Below, one piece after another: positions 1 to 12,436 of a stretch of 64,000 bases of DNA. The position numbers were made by a program, and so were the translations under genes. Origin of the DNA: Antedon mediterranea. Taxonomy: Eukaryota; Echinodermata; Crinoidea; Comatulida; Antedonidae. Position 1 is the first letter of the stretch. The number at the start of each line of letters is the position of its first letter. Below the pieces are notes generated by a model, which searched no databases, was not told the origin of the DNA, and worked only from the letters and a program-made list of their open reading frames with translations. The DNA is taken from contig NC_092678.1 of the NCBI RefSeq assembly GCF_964355755.1, positions 953,922-1,017,921 of the forward strand, in the 5' to 3' direction.

Positions 1-1423
1 CCTCTGGATAGCATATCATATACTGCAAGAACCACATGATTGTATTAGTGGTAGTATCAGTTCCCGCCAAAAATAGCATCAACGTTGATCGCCAAAGGGA
101 ATCAATTGCTTTTGTAGAAATCAACTTTGAACTTCCGGCGTTTACCATCGATTCTTCTTCAATTTGTAGAAGTATCATATCAAGTAGGTCCCGGATGTTA
201 TTCTTATCAAAAGTATCTGTGTGTTCCTTCATATGAGAATCAAAAAACTGAATGACATTGTTCACATATTGTTGATGTTTTCTAAATAATTTCAAAATGA
301 TCGGCATAACGAACTCAAGTTTTCCAAAATGTGAACGATTAAAAATGGCGTTCAAGTTTGATAGTAGTTCGTTGAATTTTGCATCTGTATATTCATAACG
401 CTTTCCAAAACAGACGGAACAAATGATGTTAGACACGGCGTTGTTGATACATGTAAGTGGGTCAAATTTACCACTTTTTCGCCCAATTTCTTTGCAGAGT
501 TGTTCAGCTTCGGTGCGGATTTGTTCCTCCAGACTTCTTTTGCCCATTCCAAAATGACGAAGACCGGTCACGATTAGTTTCCGATGGGTCTTCCACTCTT
601 CACCATTTTCAAAAACAACGCTCCCTATAGATATTAAAAGTTAACATTACTCTGTGATGATCAAGGACATTTTGCATTAAGTTAATAAACATTTAGTAGG
701 TTTCATTTTTATAGCAGCCTGTCAATATTAGCAATATTAAGCTAACAAAAATAAATTTTTATAGCAAATTATATTTTATCATTTTAATACAATAGAGATT
801 TTATTCAGTATATACGGGTCACCAGCCCCCAAGTGTTACATTGCAAGTCGTTATTATTATCTGTGTATAATATTATACTGTTAACAATGCAAGCGAATTC
901 TCAAAATTCAAGCCGTACGTTGAAATGTTTTAAATTGTAAGATCTTCTATAAAACAGTCCTCAACATTCTCAACTAACTAAATAATGCATTTCTAAACTA
1001 AGTATAAATTTCTAAGCTAATTATGAATTTCTAAGCTAGACGATTTCTACAATCATTCATATACGAACCTTTCACTCCCCATCGCCGTCGCGCCACAGGA
1101 TTGTCAGCTCTTCCTGAGAACACATCAGCGTACTTAATAAGTAAAGTACGAACTAACTCTGCGTCGTTTAACAATATAAACCTTCTTCTACCTATATAAC
1201 ACGTAAAGATTGGTCCGTATTCGCGAGCCCAGGTCACCATCGATTTCAACGGGGTTTTACGGTCAAACCAAGGAAGAGACCCTAATAGAGGTATCGAGGG
1301 TGGTCCTGGGGGTAAATTTAGTCGCTTTCCTTTACTGAAATGAATAATAGATATACCGGCAACGGATAGAAGCAGAATGCATCTCAAATCGCATAACGTT
1401 TCTAGATACGCTAGTATTTCCAT
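1..1423 (-). CDS. Cytochrome P450 (clan 2, CYP2/CYP17-like), 5' part, cut by the window edge
   Basis: Two coding exons are visible: 1069-1423 and 1-624, the second still open at the window edge. The start ATG is at 1423-1421. Exon 1 encodes a hydrophobic N-terminal anchor (about residues 10-28) and the proline hinge LPPGPPSIPLLG, as in endoplasmic-reticulum P450s. The donor AAAG|GTTCGT and acceptor TATAG|GG join in phase. Exon 2 carries the helix C region (WKTHRK) and ends in the I-helix oxygen-activation motif AGTDTTT just before the edge. The family catalyses haem-dependent mono-oxygenation of steroids or xenobiotics. The K-helix ExxR and haem-cysteine loop lie outside the window, so subfamily and substrate cannot be called. 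No frameshift is seen in about 325 codons. Confidence 0.93.
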
Positions 1424-1974
1424 GATATTATAATCTGACCGAGAATGTGACGTTGTAAGGTCGACGACAAGGAAATGTTATGAATTGTAAAAGTGATATT
1501 ATTATGCTCCATAATAAAGAAAGTAGAAGCGCATTCATGCATATCAAATTATCTATTTAAATATGGGATGAATGGGCATATTAACAGATTTTGAGTGAAT
1601 ACACGTTTAGATACGGTTTACTAGGCCTCACATTACGTTTTTTAAAACTAATCTTAGATAATACCTCCCCGTATTAGTGAATAAACCTTTACTGGCCAAT
1701 AAGAACGATTACTGACTCATAATATGGGTAATATGATAAATGAAACAACCTTCGTTTACGTATGCACACTGACAAACAGAGGATTACCGGTACTTCAAAA
1801 CAGAATATGATAATTTAAAAAACATAAAGTTGCGAGATTAGGCCTACAATGTGTATTATGCAAATGAACTACGTTATTCCAGAAGGTTGGTTGCAGGCAT
1901 TATTTATTTGTCTTTTATTGTATGATTTTATCTCAATTTTATGACACTTTAGTAGATAATAATGCACTTGTATT
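1424..1974. other. Upstream region of the P450, no gene seen
   Basis: AT-rich sequence 5' of the P450 start with no convincing coding exon, repeat or RNA gene. It presumably contains the P450 promoter, but no element could be identified with confidence. Confidence 0.4.
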
Positions 1975-2805
1975 TTAGCCACTATACAACCCCGGTAGAG
2001 GTGCGTCATTTGTCCGATGTGCGTCGTGTACCCACTATACAACCCCGGGAGAGGTGCGTAATTTGTCCGATGTGCGTCGTAGTACTCACTATACAACCCC
2101 CGGGAGAGGTGCGTCATTTGTCCGATGTGCGTCGTAGTACCCACTATACAACAACCCCCGGGAGAGGTGCGTCATTTGTCCGATGTGCGTCGTGTACCCA
2201 CTATACAACCCCGGGAGAGGTGCGTAATTTGTCCGATGTGCGTCGTAGTACTCACTATACAACCCCCGGGAGAGGTGCGTCATTTGTCCGATGTGCGTCG
2301 TAGTACCCACTATACAACCCCCGGGAAAGGTGCGTCATTTGTCCGATGTGCGTCATAGTACTCACTATACAACCCCCGGGAGAGATGCGTCATTTGTCCG
2401 ATGTGCGTCGTAGTACCCACTATACAACCCCCGGGAGAGGTGCGTCATTTGTCCGATGTGCGTCATATTACCCACTATACAACCCCCGGGAAAGGTGCGT
2501 CATTTGTCCGATGTGCGTCGTAGTACCCACTATACAATCCCGGTCCCCCAGGAGAGGTGCGTCATTTGTCCGATGTGCGTCGTATTACCCACTATACAAC
2601 CCCCGGGAGAGGTGCGTCATTTGTCCGATGTGCGTCATATTACCCACTATACAACCCCCGGGAGAGATGCGTCATTTGTCCGATGTGCGTCGTAGTACCC
2701 ACTATACAACCCCCAGGAGAGATGCGTCATTTGTCCGATGTGCGTCGTATTACCCACTATACAACCCCCGGGAGAGGTGCATCATTTGTCCGCCGTGCGT
2801 CATAC
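1975..2805. repeat. Minisatellite, about 15 copies of a 53-55 bp unit
   Basis: Tandem units share the cores CCACTATACAACCCCCGGGA and GTGCGTCATTTGTCCGATGT. Length variants come from the C-run and from a CAA insertion near 2150. Open frames across it on both strands are a by-product of the repeat. The last unit changes GTGCGTC to GTGCATC, matching the inverted partial unit at 2998-3036. Confidence 0.95.
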
Positions 2806-2997
2806 CTTATGAATACCATGAAACAAAAATGTGACTTACTTTTAGGTGACCATATGACGCACCCATTTGTCGCACTGTGAATATGTTGTTTATGATACTT
2901 TGGTGGTAAAGTAACGGACATTGACCCACCATTGTTCATTGATGTGACGTACCATCCAGGTTTTTGAAGCACCCCTGCGTCAGTCATTCTTTGTAAA

Positions 2998-3036
2998 TGA
3001 TGCACCTCTCCCGGGGGGTCGTATAGTGGGTCATAC
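2998..3036 (-). repeat. Single inverted partial unit of the 55-bp minisatellite
   Basis: Read on the minus strand this is a degenerate copy of the repeat core (CCACTATACGACCCCCCGGG followed by AGAGGTGCATCATTT). It shares the GTGCATC variant with the last plus-strand unit, so the array ends in an inverted repeat around a spacer of about 190 bp. Confidence 0.8.
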
Positions 3037-3251
3037 AATTGACAAGTTGTTCTAATCAAGTGATTAGAAAGGAAAATCATGAATATTCAAATTCAGAGGC
3101 GCAATAGAAGTGAATTGATCAATCGCAAGCAACAACCGTTCGGATGATACAACATTGCGTAACATTACTTGCATTGCGCGCGCTTCGTACACTTGCGTTG
3201 CGCTTCCTATTTGCGCTGCGCGTACATCCTTGTGTAAAACACAAAGTTAAT

Positions 3252-5442
3252 TCATGAGATAGCACATTTATCTGTAACCATTCTAAAGTAGCCTTGTTTA
3301 CTCATCTCCGTCAGTTTCCTATATTCACTCGGCATGTTGTGACTGTTATTAAATTCAACTTCTGTTTTTCCTTCATAGTGATATAAAATTGTTCTTCCAT
3401 CAGGTGCAGTGCTGAATGGGTAAAATCCGTACAATGATATCATATCGCAGAATGGCACGGCTGCGGTGTACAAAAACAGGCCTGATGAGGGGTAGTCTGT
3501 CATGTTCCAAAATCTACAACAAAAATAACAGCATTAGATGAGAAGGCGATAGAGGGCATTTAATATGTTGGCCCATATTGATGATACAGATAACTCGAGA
3601 TTTTAATAAGCTCTTGTGACGTCACCAATATATCGATTTTTTTCCACGAAGATCAATGTGCATGGTGTGTTGTTGTATGCACGTTATCCCACAAACAACT
3701 TACATGCAAGTTTTTTGGCTTAATAATCAAAAATAATCTTCTCGCTTTGGACAAATATGTCTCTTTTTTGGATTAGATTCGTAACACGTACCCATTGAAT
3801 ACACTTTCCAGTTGCTAATTATATGCCTAAGCACATACCACCTAACGATAACCAGTTTCAATGTGTACTAATGAATGGTAAAGTACCTGTACTAAGTATT
3901 CTAATTCTTACCGTCTAAGCAATCCCTTTAAATTCTTGAACGGGTAAGCAACTAAATTATACAAGTTATTTCTTCGAAAGAAGTTGACGTAAGTGCGATG
4001 ATCGAGAGTGGGCACGCTGGTCAGTTTAGAAAACCAAATAACAGCGTTTGGAAACTCACGAAACCTGCCAACTCGAAACTGTCCTTCACACGACTTATCG
4101 CCAGTTTTAGCGCAGTACAGTAGACGTCTTGATCCAAAGCCGTTGTTAGTCATTACGTTCGTTTCGTTGCCGACATCATTCACAAATTCTTTTATTGGAG
4201 CCAAGTTCGATCTCATCACAAAATCATGTGCGTCAATTTCAGCGCCACATCCACTGTTCAGCAGAATCCCACCATTACCTATGACTGCGCATGTGCGCTG
4301 AGGAGGAATCAACTCTCCAGTTTTCTTAAGTCTGTTGCTATGATACTGACTGCTATACGTTTTCTTTGAAATCGTTTTGCTTTTCAACTTCTTTAGTCTT
4401 GTATTGCTTCCGTTGACCTGTTTTGATGCTGACCCGGTAAAGTAGGTGACCTTTTTAACCGGTTTATCTCGTTGGTGTTTGGGTATCTGTATACTCGTTG
4501 AAAGACCGTACATCGTTGCCCTTCTCCTAAAGAAAAAACCAGAGCCATATATAGAGAAAAAAACCCAGTGGATTATAACAAAAACTGTAGAATACGAACA
4601 ATGTGTTACCACTATACGGTCAGTATGGAAAAACATACCAACTAAAATTAAATAATCCCAACAATACATTCAAAGCTAGAGCTAGGCTTTCACAAAACTA
4701 AACTGTTTTTCTTTTGTTGTATTCAAGACATTATCACAATGCAAAACAGGTTTTCTTTTATCTGATTGTTTAATCCTGTATACAGATGTTGTTAAATAAA
4801 TAAATTAATTAATCCCTATATTCAGGGGACACTCATAAAAAAAATACAAAAAATGTACACAACGCAATTAGCAACATTTTAAATACTCCTAATGATTATG
4901 CTGTAACTATGTTTAGGTTGTGGCCGTTTTGTGTGTTGTCCTTGTTATACCTCTTCCTCGATCCAGTCACTGATTGTCATTAACAAAAGAAATGTGCAGT
5001 TTAATCAATGGTACGTACCTTAATTGTAACACTTTTTCCAAAACTATTGTTTTATTAAATTCATCTTCAAGAAATTCTCTTACAGTTCGCTTTCTTACAA
5101 ATCTGTCAAATTGAATGTTTAGAAATAAAAATTAAACTTTACGACAAATAGTACAATGAGGTTATTGTTAGCAGCTAGGCCTATTTATAGTATCAAAACG
5201 ACTGACATTTTGTTTATGAATATAAGACCATTTTCCAGATCAATAACTTACTCAGATGTTGCCGTCGTTAAAGTCTTCGTCGAAAAAGTTTTAGTCGATA
5301 ATCTTGGCATCCGGCCTCCTTTGAAATCGGTCATTTCAAATTTGCCGTACGAATTCCATATGCCAGTGTACGAAGCAATTGATAAACCGACCACAAGCGA
5401 CAACAACAAATGAAAAACTGTTTTTCTACTAAACTTTGCCAT
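3252..5442 (-). CDS. Alpha-2,8-sialyltransferase (ST8Sia family, GT29), tandem copy 1
   Basis: Four coding exons on the minus strand: 5252-5442, 5019-5093, 3912-4526 and 3252-3513. They total 1143 nt, giving 380 residues, normal for ST8Sia. The N-terminus is a type II Golgi signal anchor (MAKFSRKTVFHLLLSLVVGL). Sialyl motif L begins near residue 167 ([20 protein letters not shown]), motif S near 302 (PSSGLFLYTAAV then LYGFYPF) and motif VS at 352 (HNMPSEY). The family transfers sialic acid from CMP-Neu5Ac onto a terminal sialic acid of a glycan in the Golgi lumen. All splice phases agree and match those of the neighbouring paralogue. Whether it makes oligo- or polysialic acid, or acts on glycolipids, cannot be read here. 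Confidence 0.95.
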
Positions 5443-6091
5443 CGATATATTCCCAGCGTTCCTGGGGAAACAGAAAAATAAATAAAAACACTTAGGCCTA
5501 CATCAATGACACCAACCAAATAGATCGAGGAGTCGAAACACGATTCCTGAAGGCCTACCGTATCTATCAAACAGAACAATTCGTGCGTATCCGCATTGGT
5601 GATTAGGCCTAGACCTCTTCTGTTTTAAGAATTTATAACGAACCATTTTATACACATTTTAGCTTTTTTTCTAGATTGAAAGCTAGTTATAACTATAATC
5701 AAATTAATGTTTCCTACATAAATGATGCCACAAACGTCTGTTTACATAAGTGTTTATCAATGACGCTTAGTTCACACACTAACTGAATTTCCCACAATGC
5801 ATTGTCAAAAACACAGGTGGACATACAGACTATATGTATACGACACAACATTGAGATTGATACGATCATGCGCACATTATACTTTTATTTTCATCTCTTT
5901 ATAAATACACGTCATGTCAGACTATCGTTGTTTAGAGAATACATACAACTGGACATAGTTTAGCAATATTGTACAACATCGTTTTTAATTGCGGAATAAG
6001 AAAGATATAACATCAGACAATTCAAACAAATTAATTGTTTTTTGAACAATAATGCTTAAGTTTAACATTAATCGAGGCAAAAGATATTCAT
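5443..6091. other. Spacer between the two sialyltransferase genes
   Basis: About 650 bp from the start codon of copy 1 to the stop codon of copy 2. It must hold the promoter of copy 1 and the 3' end of copy 2. No TATA box, polyadenylation signal or repeat was identified with confidence. Confidence 0.4.
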
Positions 6092-8001
6092 TCATAGGAT
6101 CACTGATTTTTGAAGAACACATTTCTCCGTCAGCATTCTGAAGTAGCCGCCATCCTTGCTCATTTCTAGCAGGCGTTCATATTCTCGTGGCATGTTATGG
6201 CTGTTGTTGAATCTGTCTGGATACGTGCCATCGTAGTGGTATACGAGTGGCCTACCGTCAGGCGATGTATCAAACGGATAGAATCCATACAGAGAAATCC
6301 TATCACATTTAGGTAACGCTACAGTATATAGGTATAACCCGGATGACGGACTACCCTTCATCTTCCAGAATCTAAAATAACAATATCCGTAAAATAAAAA
6401 CAAATTTTAAACAATAATTTAAAATCAATAATATTTTGAAAATAAAAATCAATTGTAACCAGTTTTAATAATTAATTTATCCAGGGAAGAGTTAAATTAA
6501 AAAAAAAATTATAATTTAACTCTTCCCTGATTTATCGTACACTCCATAGATGATGTGAGAGCGTAGGCGCGCGTAAACGTGCGTAATTTTTATAGCAACG
6601 AAAGTAAATAGTCCAATCACAAGTTCGTATATAGCGTCGCTTGTGATTGGTCAAATGTTTTGAGACTTCTTTTTATAACAATATACTCACCTTTTAACCT
6701 GCGTCATCATTCGCTTGAATGGGTAAGCAACTAAGATGCCCAGGTTGTTTTGTCTCAGATAATTAACAAATGTTAAATGGTCTCTAATTGATATGTATGC
6801 CAGTTTGGAGAACCAGAGTACAGCATGTGGGAACTGCCGGAATCTAGCTACTTGGTAAAACGGCTGACACGACTTAATTCCACTCCGAATACAATGCAGA
6901 AGTTCTTTTGTCTCATGGTAATTAATACTCATCACATTTGTTTTGTTTCCAACATCTTTTATAAATTCTGTTATTGAAGCTAAGTTTGATCTCATCACAA
7001 AATCATGTGCGTCAATTTCAGCGCCACATCCGCTGTTCAGCAGAATGCCGCTGTTACCAACTACTGCGCATGTACGATAAGAAGGGATTGTTTTTCCGCC
7101 TTTTCTAAGTCGAGATTTAACACTAAGTTGTCGACTGGTCTTCTTTTTGGTACCAAACCTTGTCACGTTGTACCTCTTGTTGCTGTGAACCCCCGTAAGG
7201 CGATTTAACGTGACTTTACTCCTTGTTTTCGGATTTTCCATTTGATGCTCTGGTATCAGCACATTTGACGAAAACCCTGCCTTCGTTGCCATATCCCTGA
7301 AAACAAACAAAAACATTAACAATACCCAAACTCAACATATTGTGTCGTTGGACATTATAGGCTGATAATACATAGTGACTGGCGAAGCTTACATAATATT
7401 ACCTTCAGTAAATAAAGGAGGGGTGGATTTAGACTCACCTCAACTTCAAAACATTTCTTAAATTGATAGTTGTATTAAAATCGTTATCAAGTATTTGTTT
7501 AATTGCTTCGACAATTGCAGCGTGTTCTCTAAATCTGTCAACAACAACACATAATTGTATGAGTGATTACAATATTTAAAAGAATAAGTCATGGCCGCTA
7601 CTTGTTGTGAAGCTCTGTCCACACTAAACTAGTTTGACAAAACGTTGTGATGTGCCCAAATATGGTAGTGATATGACATCATCACGTCCACATCATATGG
7701 GCACATCACATTTTTTTTGTCACAAGTTTTGATTGTAGACAGAGTTTAAAATCCATTAACATCGCAAACTATGAATAATATTAATAATTAATAATATTCC
7801 TGTCTTAAAGATAACCTATCTAGAAGTATTATTATAAATATAATTTAAAATCACTTACTCGGTTATTGTTTCTGTTGGTCGGTCTTGCTTGACAGCAGAA
7901 AACTTAGTCCTGTACATGGTAATGTTGCCATAGCGATCAGTCCAATATGATAGCGCCATTAGCGCCACAAACGAGAAACATAGCAGTAACATCAATGGCA
8001 T
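6092..8001 (-). CDS. Alpha-2,8-sialyltransferase (ST8Sia family, GT29), tandem copy 2
   Basis: Four coding exons: 7859-8001, 7439-7528, 6691-7296 and 6092-6371. They total 1119 nt (372 residues), with the same intron phases as copy 1. The start [20 protein letters not shown] is a short signal anchor. Motif L ([20 protein letters not shown]), motif S ([19 protein letters not shown]) and motif VS (HNMPREY) are intact. The first coding exon follows an acceptor-like TTTGTAG|GTTTACT, so an untranslated upstream exon is likely. Head-to-tail arrangement and shared exon structure show a local duplication. A 44-nt run in the motif L coding region is identical to copy 1 although the flanks have diverged. 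Confidence 0.95.
6482..6529. repeat. Hairpin in the last intron of sialyltransferase copy 2
   Basis: Arms of 17 bp (CAGGGAAGAGTTAAATT and its complement) flank an A-rich loop. A second weaker inverted pair (CCAATCACAAG / CTTGTGATTGG) lies at about 6612-6647. Both may be remnants of short inverted-repeat elements. Confidence 0.7.
7610..7746. mobile_element. MITE, TIR family AAGCTCTGTCTACACTATCA (copy 1)
   Basis: A 137-bp element with terminal inverted repeats and the internal motif TGTGATGTGCCCAAATATGG. It lies in an intron of sialyltransferase copy 2. The same family occurs at 19017, 50342 and 61257. The right end abuts TA. Confidence 0.85.
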
Positions 8002-10389
8002 AGTAAACCTACAAAGGGAACAAAACACATTCATAGTAATCCATCTGATGTTATTATGTTATACAATTTAAAAAAAAGGAACATCAGTGTGAAATCGTTA
8101 CTGCCGTCTAAGAAATAAACACCATGCCGCGGAGATGTAGGCCTACACTTGGTGTTTGTCGCAGCCAGACATAAGATCAAAGGACTGTTACGATTTTCTA
8201 TCTTGGCAAGGCGAGCTCACTGTCCTGCATTAAGGAAACACTTCCTGTAAAACGAACGAGGTAATATTTGTTTTAAAGGCCAGGTGCGGGCAAAAAATTT
8301 CTATTGATCATACATTCCAATAATTATCGATCTATAGTTTCCCCTATGTTTCATAATTTTGGGATTTTATTTGTGTTACACGAGCTTTTTGAAAATAATC
8401 ACTTTCTTATCAGTGGGGGGATAGTTCAAATTACACAGTAAAATCTCTATTCTTTCGTACACAAATTTTGTAAATAGAGAGGAATTTAAAAAAGCTATGA
8501 AAAATAAACGGTGTGGTAAAAAATGTTATCAGATGACTAAATATAGGTAATATAACTTGAATATTAAATTTCTGATATTTTTATTCAACTTCAGATTTTT
8601 ATTTTCATGCTATAGCAAAATTTATCCACCGTATATCCACCATCTTTTTTCACCGTCTAGGGAGTCACCAGACATGTTATTACATTAGGTTAACTACCTA
8701 ACTACTGAAAAAAAGTCTTCCTGGTTTTTATCGAAGAATTTTGCCAAATGTTGTATTTGACCATATTAAGGGAAATTCATGTTTTTTCGTCTCGATTTCT
8801 GTTACAAATATTTGATTTATGTACATTTAACCAAATATTATATTTAAAATTCATGCCTGTACCTGAGCTTTAACAATAAGGTCAACCACTAGGCCTATCA
8901 GGGGACATTCCTATTAAGAGGAAACCTCCATTGGGTCCCCAAAGGTATGATCTTAATATGGGTTCATAACCATTGTGTTATATGGCTAAGCTAAGTCAAC
9001 GCTAAGTCAATAGAACACGCTATAACACCATCTTCCTTGGTATTTAATCTAGTAGGCATAATTATAGCATTCAAATTAAAATGAAGATGTTTACCCTACC
9101 TTTGATTAAGCATTGTTGAGTTATTTGTCTTTTTTGCTTCTCTCTCAAGAAGATGGTTGATGTTTTCTGTTATAATTATTACGCACATTGAGCACACAGG
9201 TGGAACACATCGTTCAGCTATTTCAGTCAATCCAGGCCATACAAACGTTTTCAGCATAGATCGTTTAGACAGAATCACATAACAGTAGCTTTTGTGACTG
9301 TCTTCCAACAAGACTTTTACGCGAATCGAAAGCGTCGATTTAGCCGCATCCGATGCGTCTAGTGGAAAAAACTTCTATGATTCTGCGCATTTAATCTGAA
9401 GAAAGCTTTCTATAAATTACAGGTGTTCAAAAGGAAGCAACTTAAGCACGTTTGGTAGAGAAGTGTGCGCACATTGCAAATCTTTATTATTATTTCTATC
9501 ATAATACACATTCCGTTTACTTGTTTCGTATATTTTATTATACCATTCTCGACATAGCATGGGAAGTGATGGGAGGCAGGGAATTATGGGAAGGGGAAGG
9601 TGCGCGCACCAATTACAGGCAAGGGTAAGACCACAAACAATACGTAATGAACAACATGGGTCCTCTCCTACCTAAAACAGGGTCAAGCTACTTTTTGTTA
9701 CTGGGCACCCCAATTAATAAGGTGTGCGGATCATATATTTGATGTTTACTTTATCGCTTGACAACAATGTTATCGGCTAACTAGGTTAATAGTAGAGATA
9801 CGTACGGAGTCCAATCACAATCTACTACTATTTGTATTGTTTCCCAACCAACACTGTGGTTTCTAGGACACTATTTATAAATTGTATTCAGTATTTCATC
9901 ACAATTAAAGCTATAGTTTCCCACTAAGAATTCATTGGGCCGTGATTGGTCAAATTATTTGCGTCCTAGCGTGTACATCGGTACAACAAATTAAGGCAAG
10001 TAGCATAGTTCAAAATGAATTGTATATAACACTTTACAGTCGTATCGTCCACTTTAATATTCTTCTTTCTTTTTCACTTTATACATGAAATAAATGTTAA
10101 TGATCATTCGAAATAAAGTATTTGAACATTCAGTAAAATAATATTAGTGTAATTAATAGTTATTTACCAAAATATATCTAAATTAAACGTTAGGAAAAAA
10201 GCAGAATGAAATGGCAATTCCTTTAAAGAAGAAAAATTGTGATAAAATGTGAATAGAAAGTAATCTGTTTTCTTTATCTTTATCTGCGTTTCATAACTGG
10301 CATCAGAATGATGCCATGACATTTCCAATCATAGCATGATTGAAGTATTATTTTCTGGTTACGTTGCTGCAAACAACGTGAGGAATAGT
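8002..10389. other. Intergenic region between sialyltransferase copy 2 and KLF15
   Basis: AT-rich DNA without a recognisable gene. A 71-codon open frame at 9096-9311 (minus) has no family features. It should contain the upstream region of copy 2 and the 3' untranslated region of the minus-strand KLF gene. Confidence 0.4.
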
Positions 10390-11514
10390 CTAAAACAATA
10401 TGGTAGTGGTAGGCTGGTTAAACCTGTTGTTTGGTACGTGGTATTGATTGCATCGTTGCTGCTGTTGAAGGTGAACCTTCATGTGTTTCGACAAATGATC
10501 TGATCTAGAAAAACGTTTATCACAAACACTACAACAGTACGGTTTGATACCAGAATGAGATCGTTTGTGTCGTGCCAATTCGTCAGATCTTGAAAACCGC
10601 CATTTACATCCCTCCCAAGTACAGACAAACGGCTTCTCACCAGTGTGACGTCGAAGGTGTGCTTTTAAGTGCGAACTCTTCGAGTAAGTTTTGTCACAAT
10701 TTTGGTACGGACATTTATGAATTTTCAGCTCATCTGGTGTTTTCTTGCGAACTTTTTTGGATTGATCTTGTAAAAGTGCAGGGTAGTAGAGCTTAATATG
10801 TTGCTGGTGAGAAGTTGCATGAGGAGCAGCTATCATCTGAGATGCTATTGGTACGTGAGTTATTCGAACTCCAGACGGTGGCAACACTCTAGAAGTATAG
10901 TTATGACTAGTTCCATTGTCATTGTTATTTATTAATAATTCAAGTTGCTGGGTTAATCCATTACTGGGAGCGGTATTGTTCTCTTGCGATTGTTGCAGAA
11001 AAGTTTCAATTGGTGGGGCACTTACGGAAAACGTATTTTGGATTTTGATCTCGGGTTGTTGAATTTGCTCACACCGTTGAACGACTTCTTCTACTGTATA
11101 CACATCATGTACATCGTCAGCAGCAGGGACAACCTGGTTTTCTGCTGCTACTTTCTGTTGATGTTGCTGAGCAATATATTTCTGTCTTTCTTTGCCATAC
11201 GTCTCTTCGAACGTTGGCAGGCCTGCAGGCTGCTGGTAGATTGAAATCTGATTCAACGGTAAACATTCTGCCGCTGTTGAAGCGGTATCAATATTCGACG
11301 ATACGCTCTGCTTGTGAAGAGAATCTGCCAATTCGTTAGAAAACAAATAATCTATAAATAAATCATCGTCTTTATTAAACGCATCATTAGAAAAACTTGC
11401 AATACTTCTTGATGATGAACTGGTACTGTCAGAATCATCTCCAGACGAATTCAATCTCTGCAGCGTAAACTGTTCTCTTTCTAAGCTAGAAATTGTTCGT
11501 AGAAGGTCCACCAT
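10390..11514 (-). CDS. KLF15: Krueppel-like factor, KLF15-like (three C2H2 zinc fingers)
   Basis: A single-exon ORF of 374 residues. Residues about 266-348 hold three C2H2 fingers with KLF spacing (first C268, last H348). Fingers 1-2 are joined by HTGEKPF. Fingers 2-3 are joined by HSGIKPY, with HSG in place of HTG, which I recall as a KLF15 trait. Fingers 2 and 3 carry RSDELARH and RSDHLSKH, which contact GC-rich CACCC/GT boxes. The N-terminal half is rich in Ser, Gln, Asn and acidic residues and is probably a regulatory region. Expected role: nuclear DNA-binding transcription factor. CFAP100 next door is also the human neighbour of KLF15, which supports the call. Subfamily assignment rests on the linker and synteny. 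Confidence 0.88.
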   Translation of the reverse strand: MVDLLRTISSLEREQFTLQRLNSSGDDSDSTSSSSRSIASFSNDAFNKDDDLFIDYLFSNELADSLHKQSVSSNIDTASTAAECLPLNQISIYQQPAGLPTFEETYGKERQKYIAQQHQQKVAAENQVVPAADDVHDVYTVEEVVQRCEQIQQPEIKIQNTFSVSAPPIETFLQQSQENNTAPSNGLTQQLELLINNNDNGTSHNYTSRVLPPSGVRITHVPIASQMIAAPHATSHQQHIKLYYPALLQDQSKKVRKKTPDELKIHKCPYQNCDKTYSKSSHLKAHLRRHTGEKPFVCTWEGCKWRFSRSDELARHKRSHSGIKPYCCSVCDKRFSRSDHLSKHMKVHLQQQQRCNQYHVPNNRFNQPTTTILF

Positions 11515-12269
11515 TGTCGACGGTTTTAATCAGGAATTGAACCGAGAGCAAAGCCGTACGATGCATGCACGTTAGAGACTGTTAAAGGTCCGGTGATAAA
11601 ATGTCAAACTTTGGAATTTGTGGCCTTTATTTGTTAGATAGTATCACTCCTGATTTATAGTGCAAACATGTTGTGTGTTTACTGTGCATCTAAACATTGA
11701 CACATCCCAGGTACGCCCTCACAGAAGCACTAGGAGGTACAATCATTCTGTTAGCACATTACTATCGTTACCGATATCGCAGTGATAGCATGCTTCCGAC
11801 AAACAATAGTGTCGATATATAATCTGGTAATTTATTACATTATCAGTAAACTGTGCAATCTCAAAGTGTGATGTGATAGAGAAAACCTCAATTATCAAAC
11901 GTTCTTGCAAAAGCAATGTTGGTATAACAACTCATTTATTATTTACTAATTATTTTGATGTTATTTACAGAGATCTCAGATCAGTCTTCGACCAACACAT
12001 ACTTAACATTATTTATTATTTGCTAATAGTTTATGTTATTTGTAGATATCTCACGCCATTCTTTGACTAACACGTACTTAACATTTATTATAAGTTCGTA
12101 TTATTATAAGTACGCACTACAGACTTTAAGTATTACATGATTTTATGTATATTGGGTCAAAATAAAAAAGAAAGTTGTCCAGAGCCTTACGAAGATAAGC
12201 TGTAAAAAACTACCAAATTTTACTTAGCGTAAACCGAGCGTCTGCGTCATGTACGTAGCGTTTACGTTA
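11515..12269. other. Intergenic sequence upstream of KLF15
   Basis: No coding exon recognised. It begins with the KLF15 upstream region. Short copies of TGTACGTAGCGTTTACGTTA occur at 12250 and again at 12440-12478 on the far side of the MITE. Confidence 0.4.
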
Positions 12270-12436
12270 AGCCTGTTTTGCTGTCGACGCTATTTAAAGC
12301 TATCGTCGTTGATCGTTAACAGTTCAACGACAAATCGTTTGAAAACGATCAAATCGTTAACATTTCAATGTTTACGTAGAAGATAGCCGATTATTGTTAA
12401 CGATAGCGTCAAATAACGTCAACAGGAAAACAGGCT
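12270..12436. mobile_element. PIF/Harbinger-like MITE with TTA target duplication
   Basis: A 167-bp element bounded by AGCCTGTTTT and its complement, with inverted-repeat similarity continuing about 45 bp inward. It is flanked by TTA at 12267-12269 and 12437-12439, the 3-bp TWA target site typical of PIF/Harbinger. It sits between direct repeats of GTACGTAGCGTTTACGTTA, so it inserted into a small tandem array. No transposase is present. Confidence 0.8.

Noticed and set aside
1869-2880. Overlapping frames of 70-160 codons with HLSDVRR repeats
   Set aside because: Frames exist on both strands because the 55-bp unit lacks stops; no start context or family similarity.
9096-9311. 71-codon minus-strand frame between sialyltransferase copy 2 and KLF15
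   Set aside because: No domain, no splice partner and no similarity I recognise.
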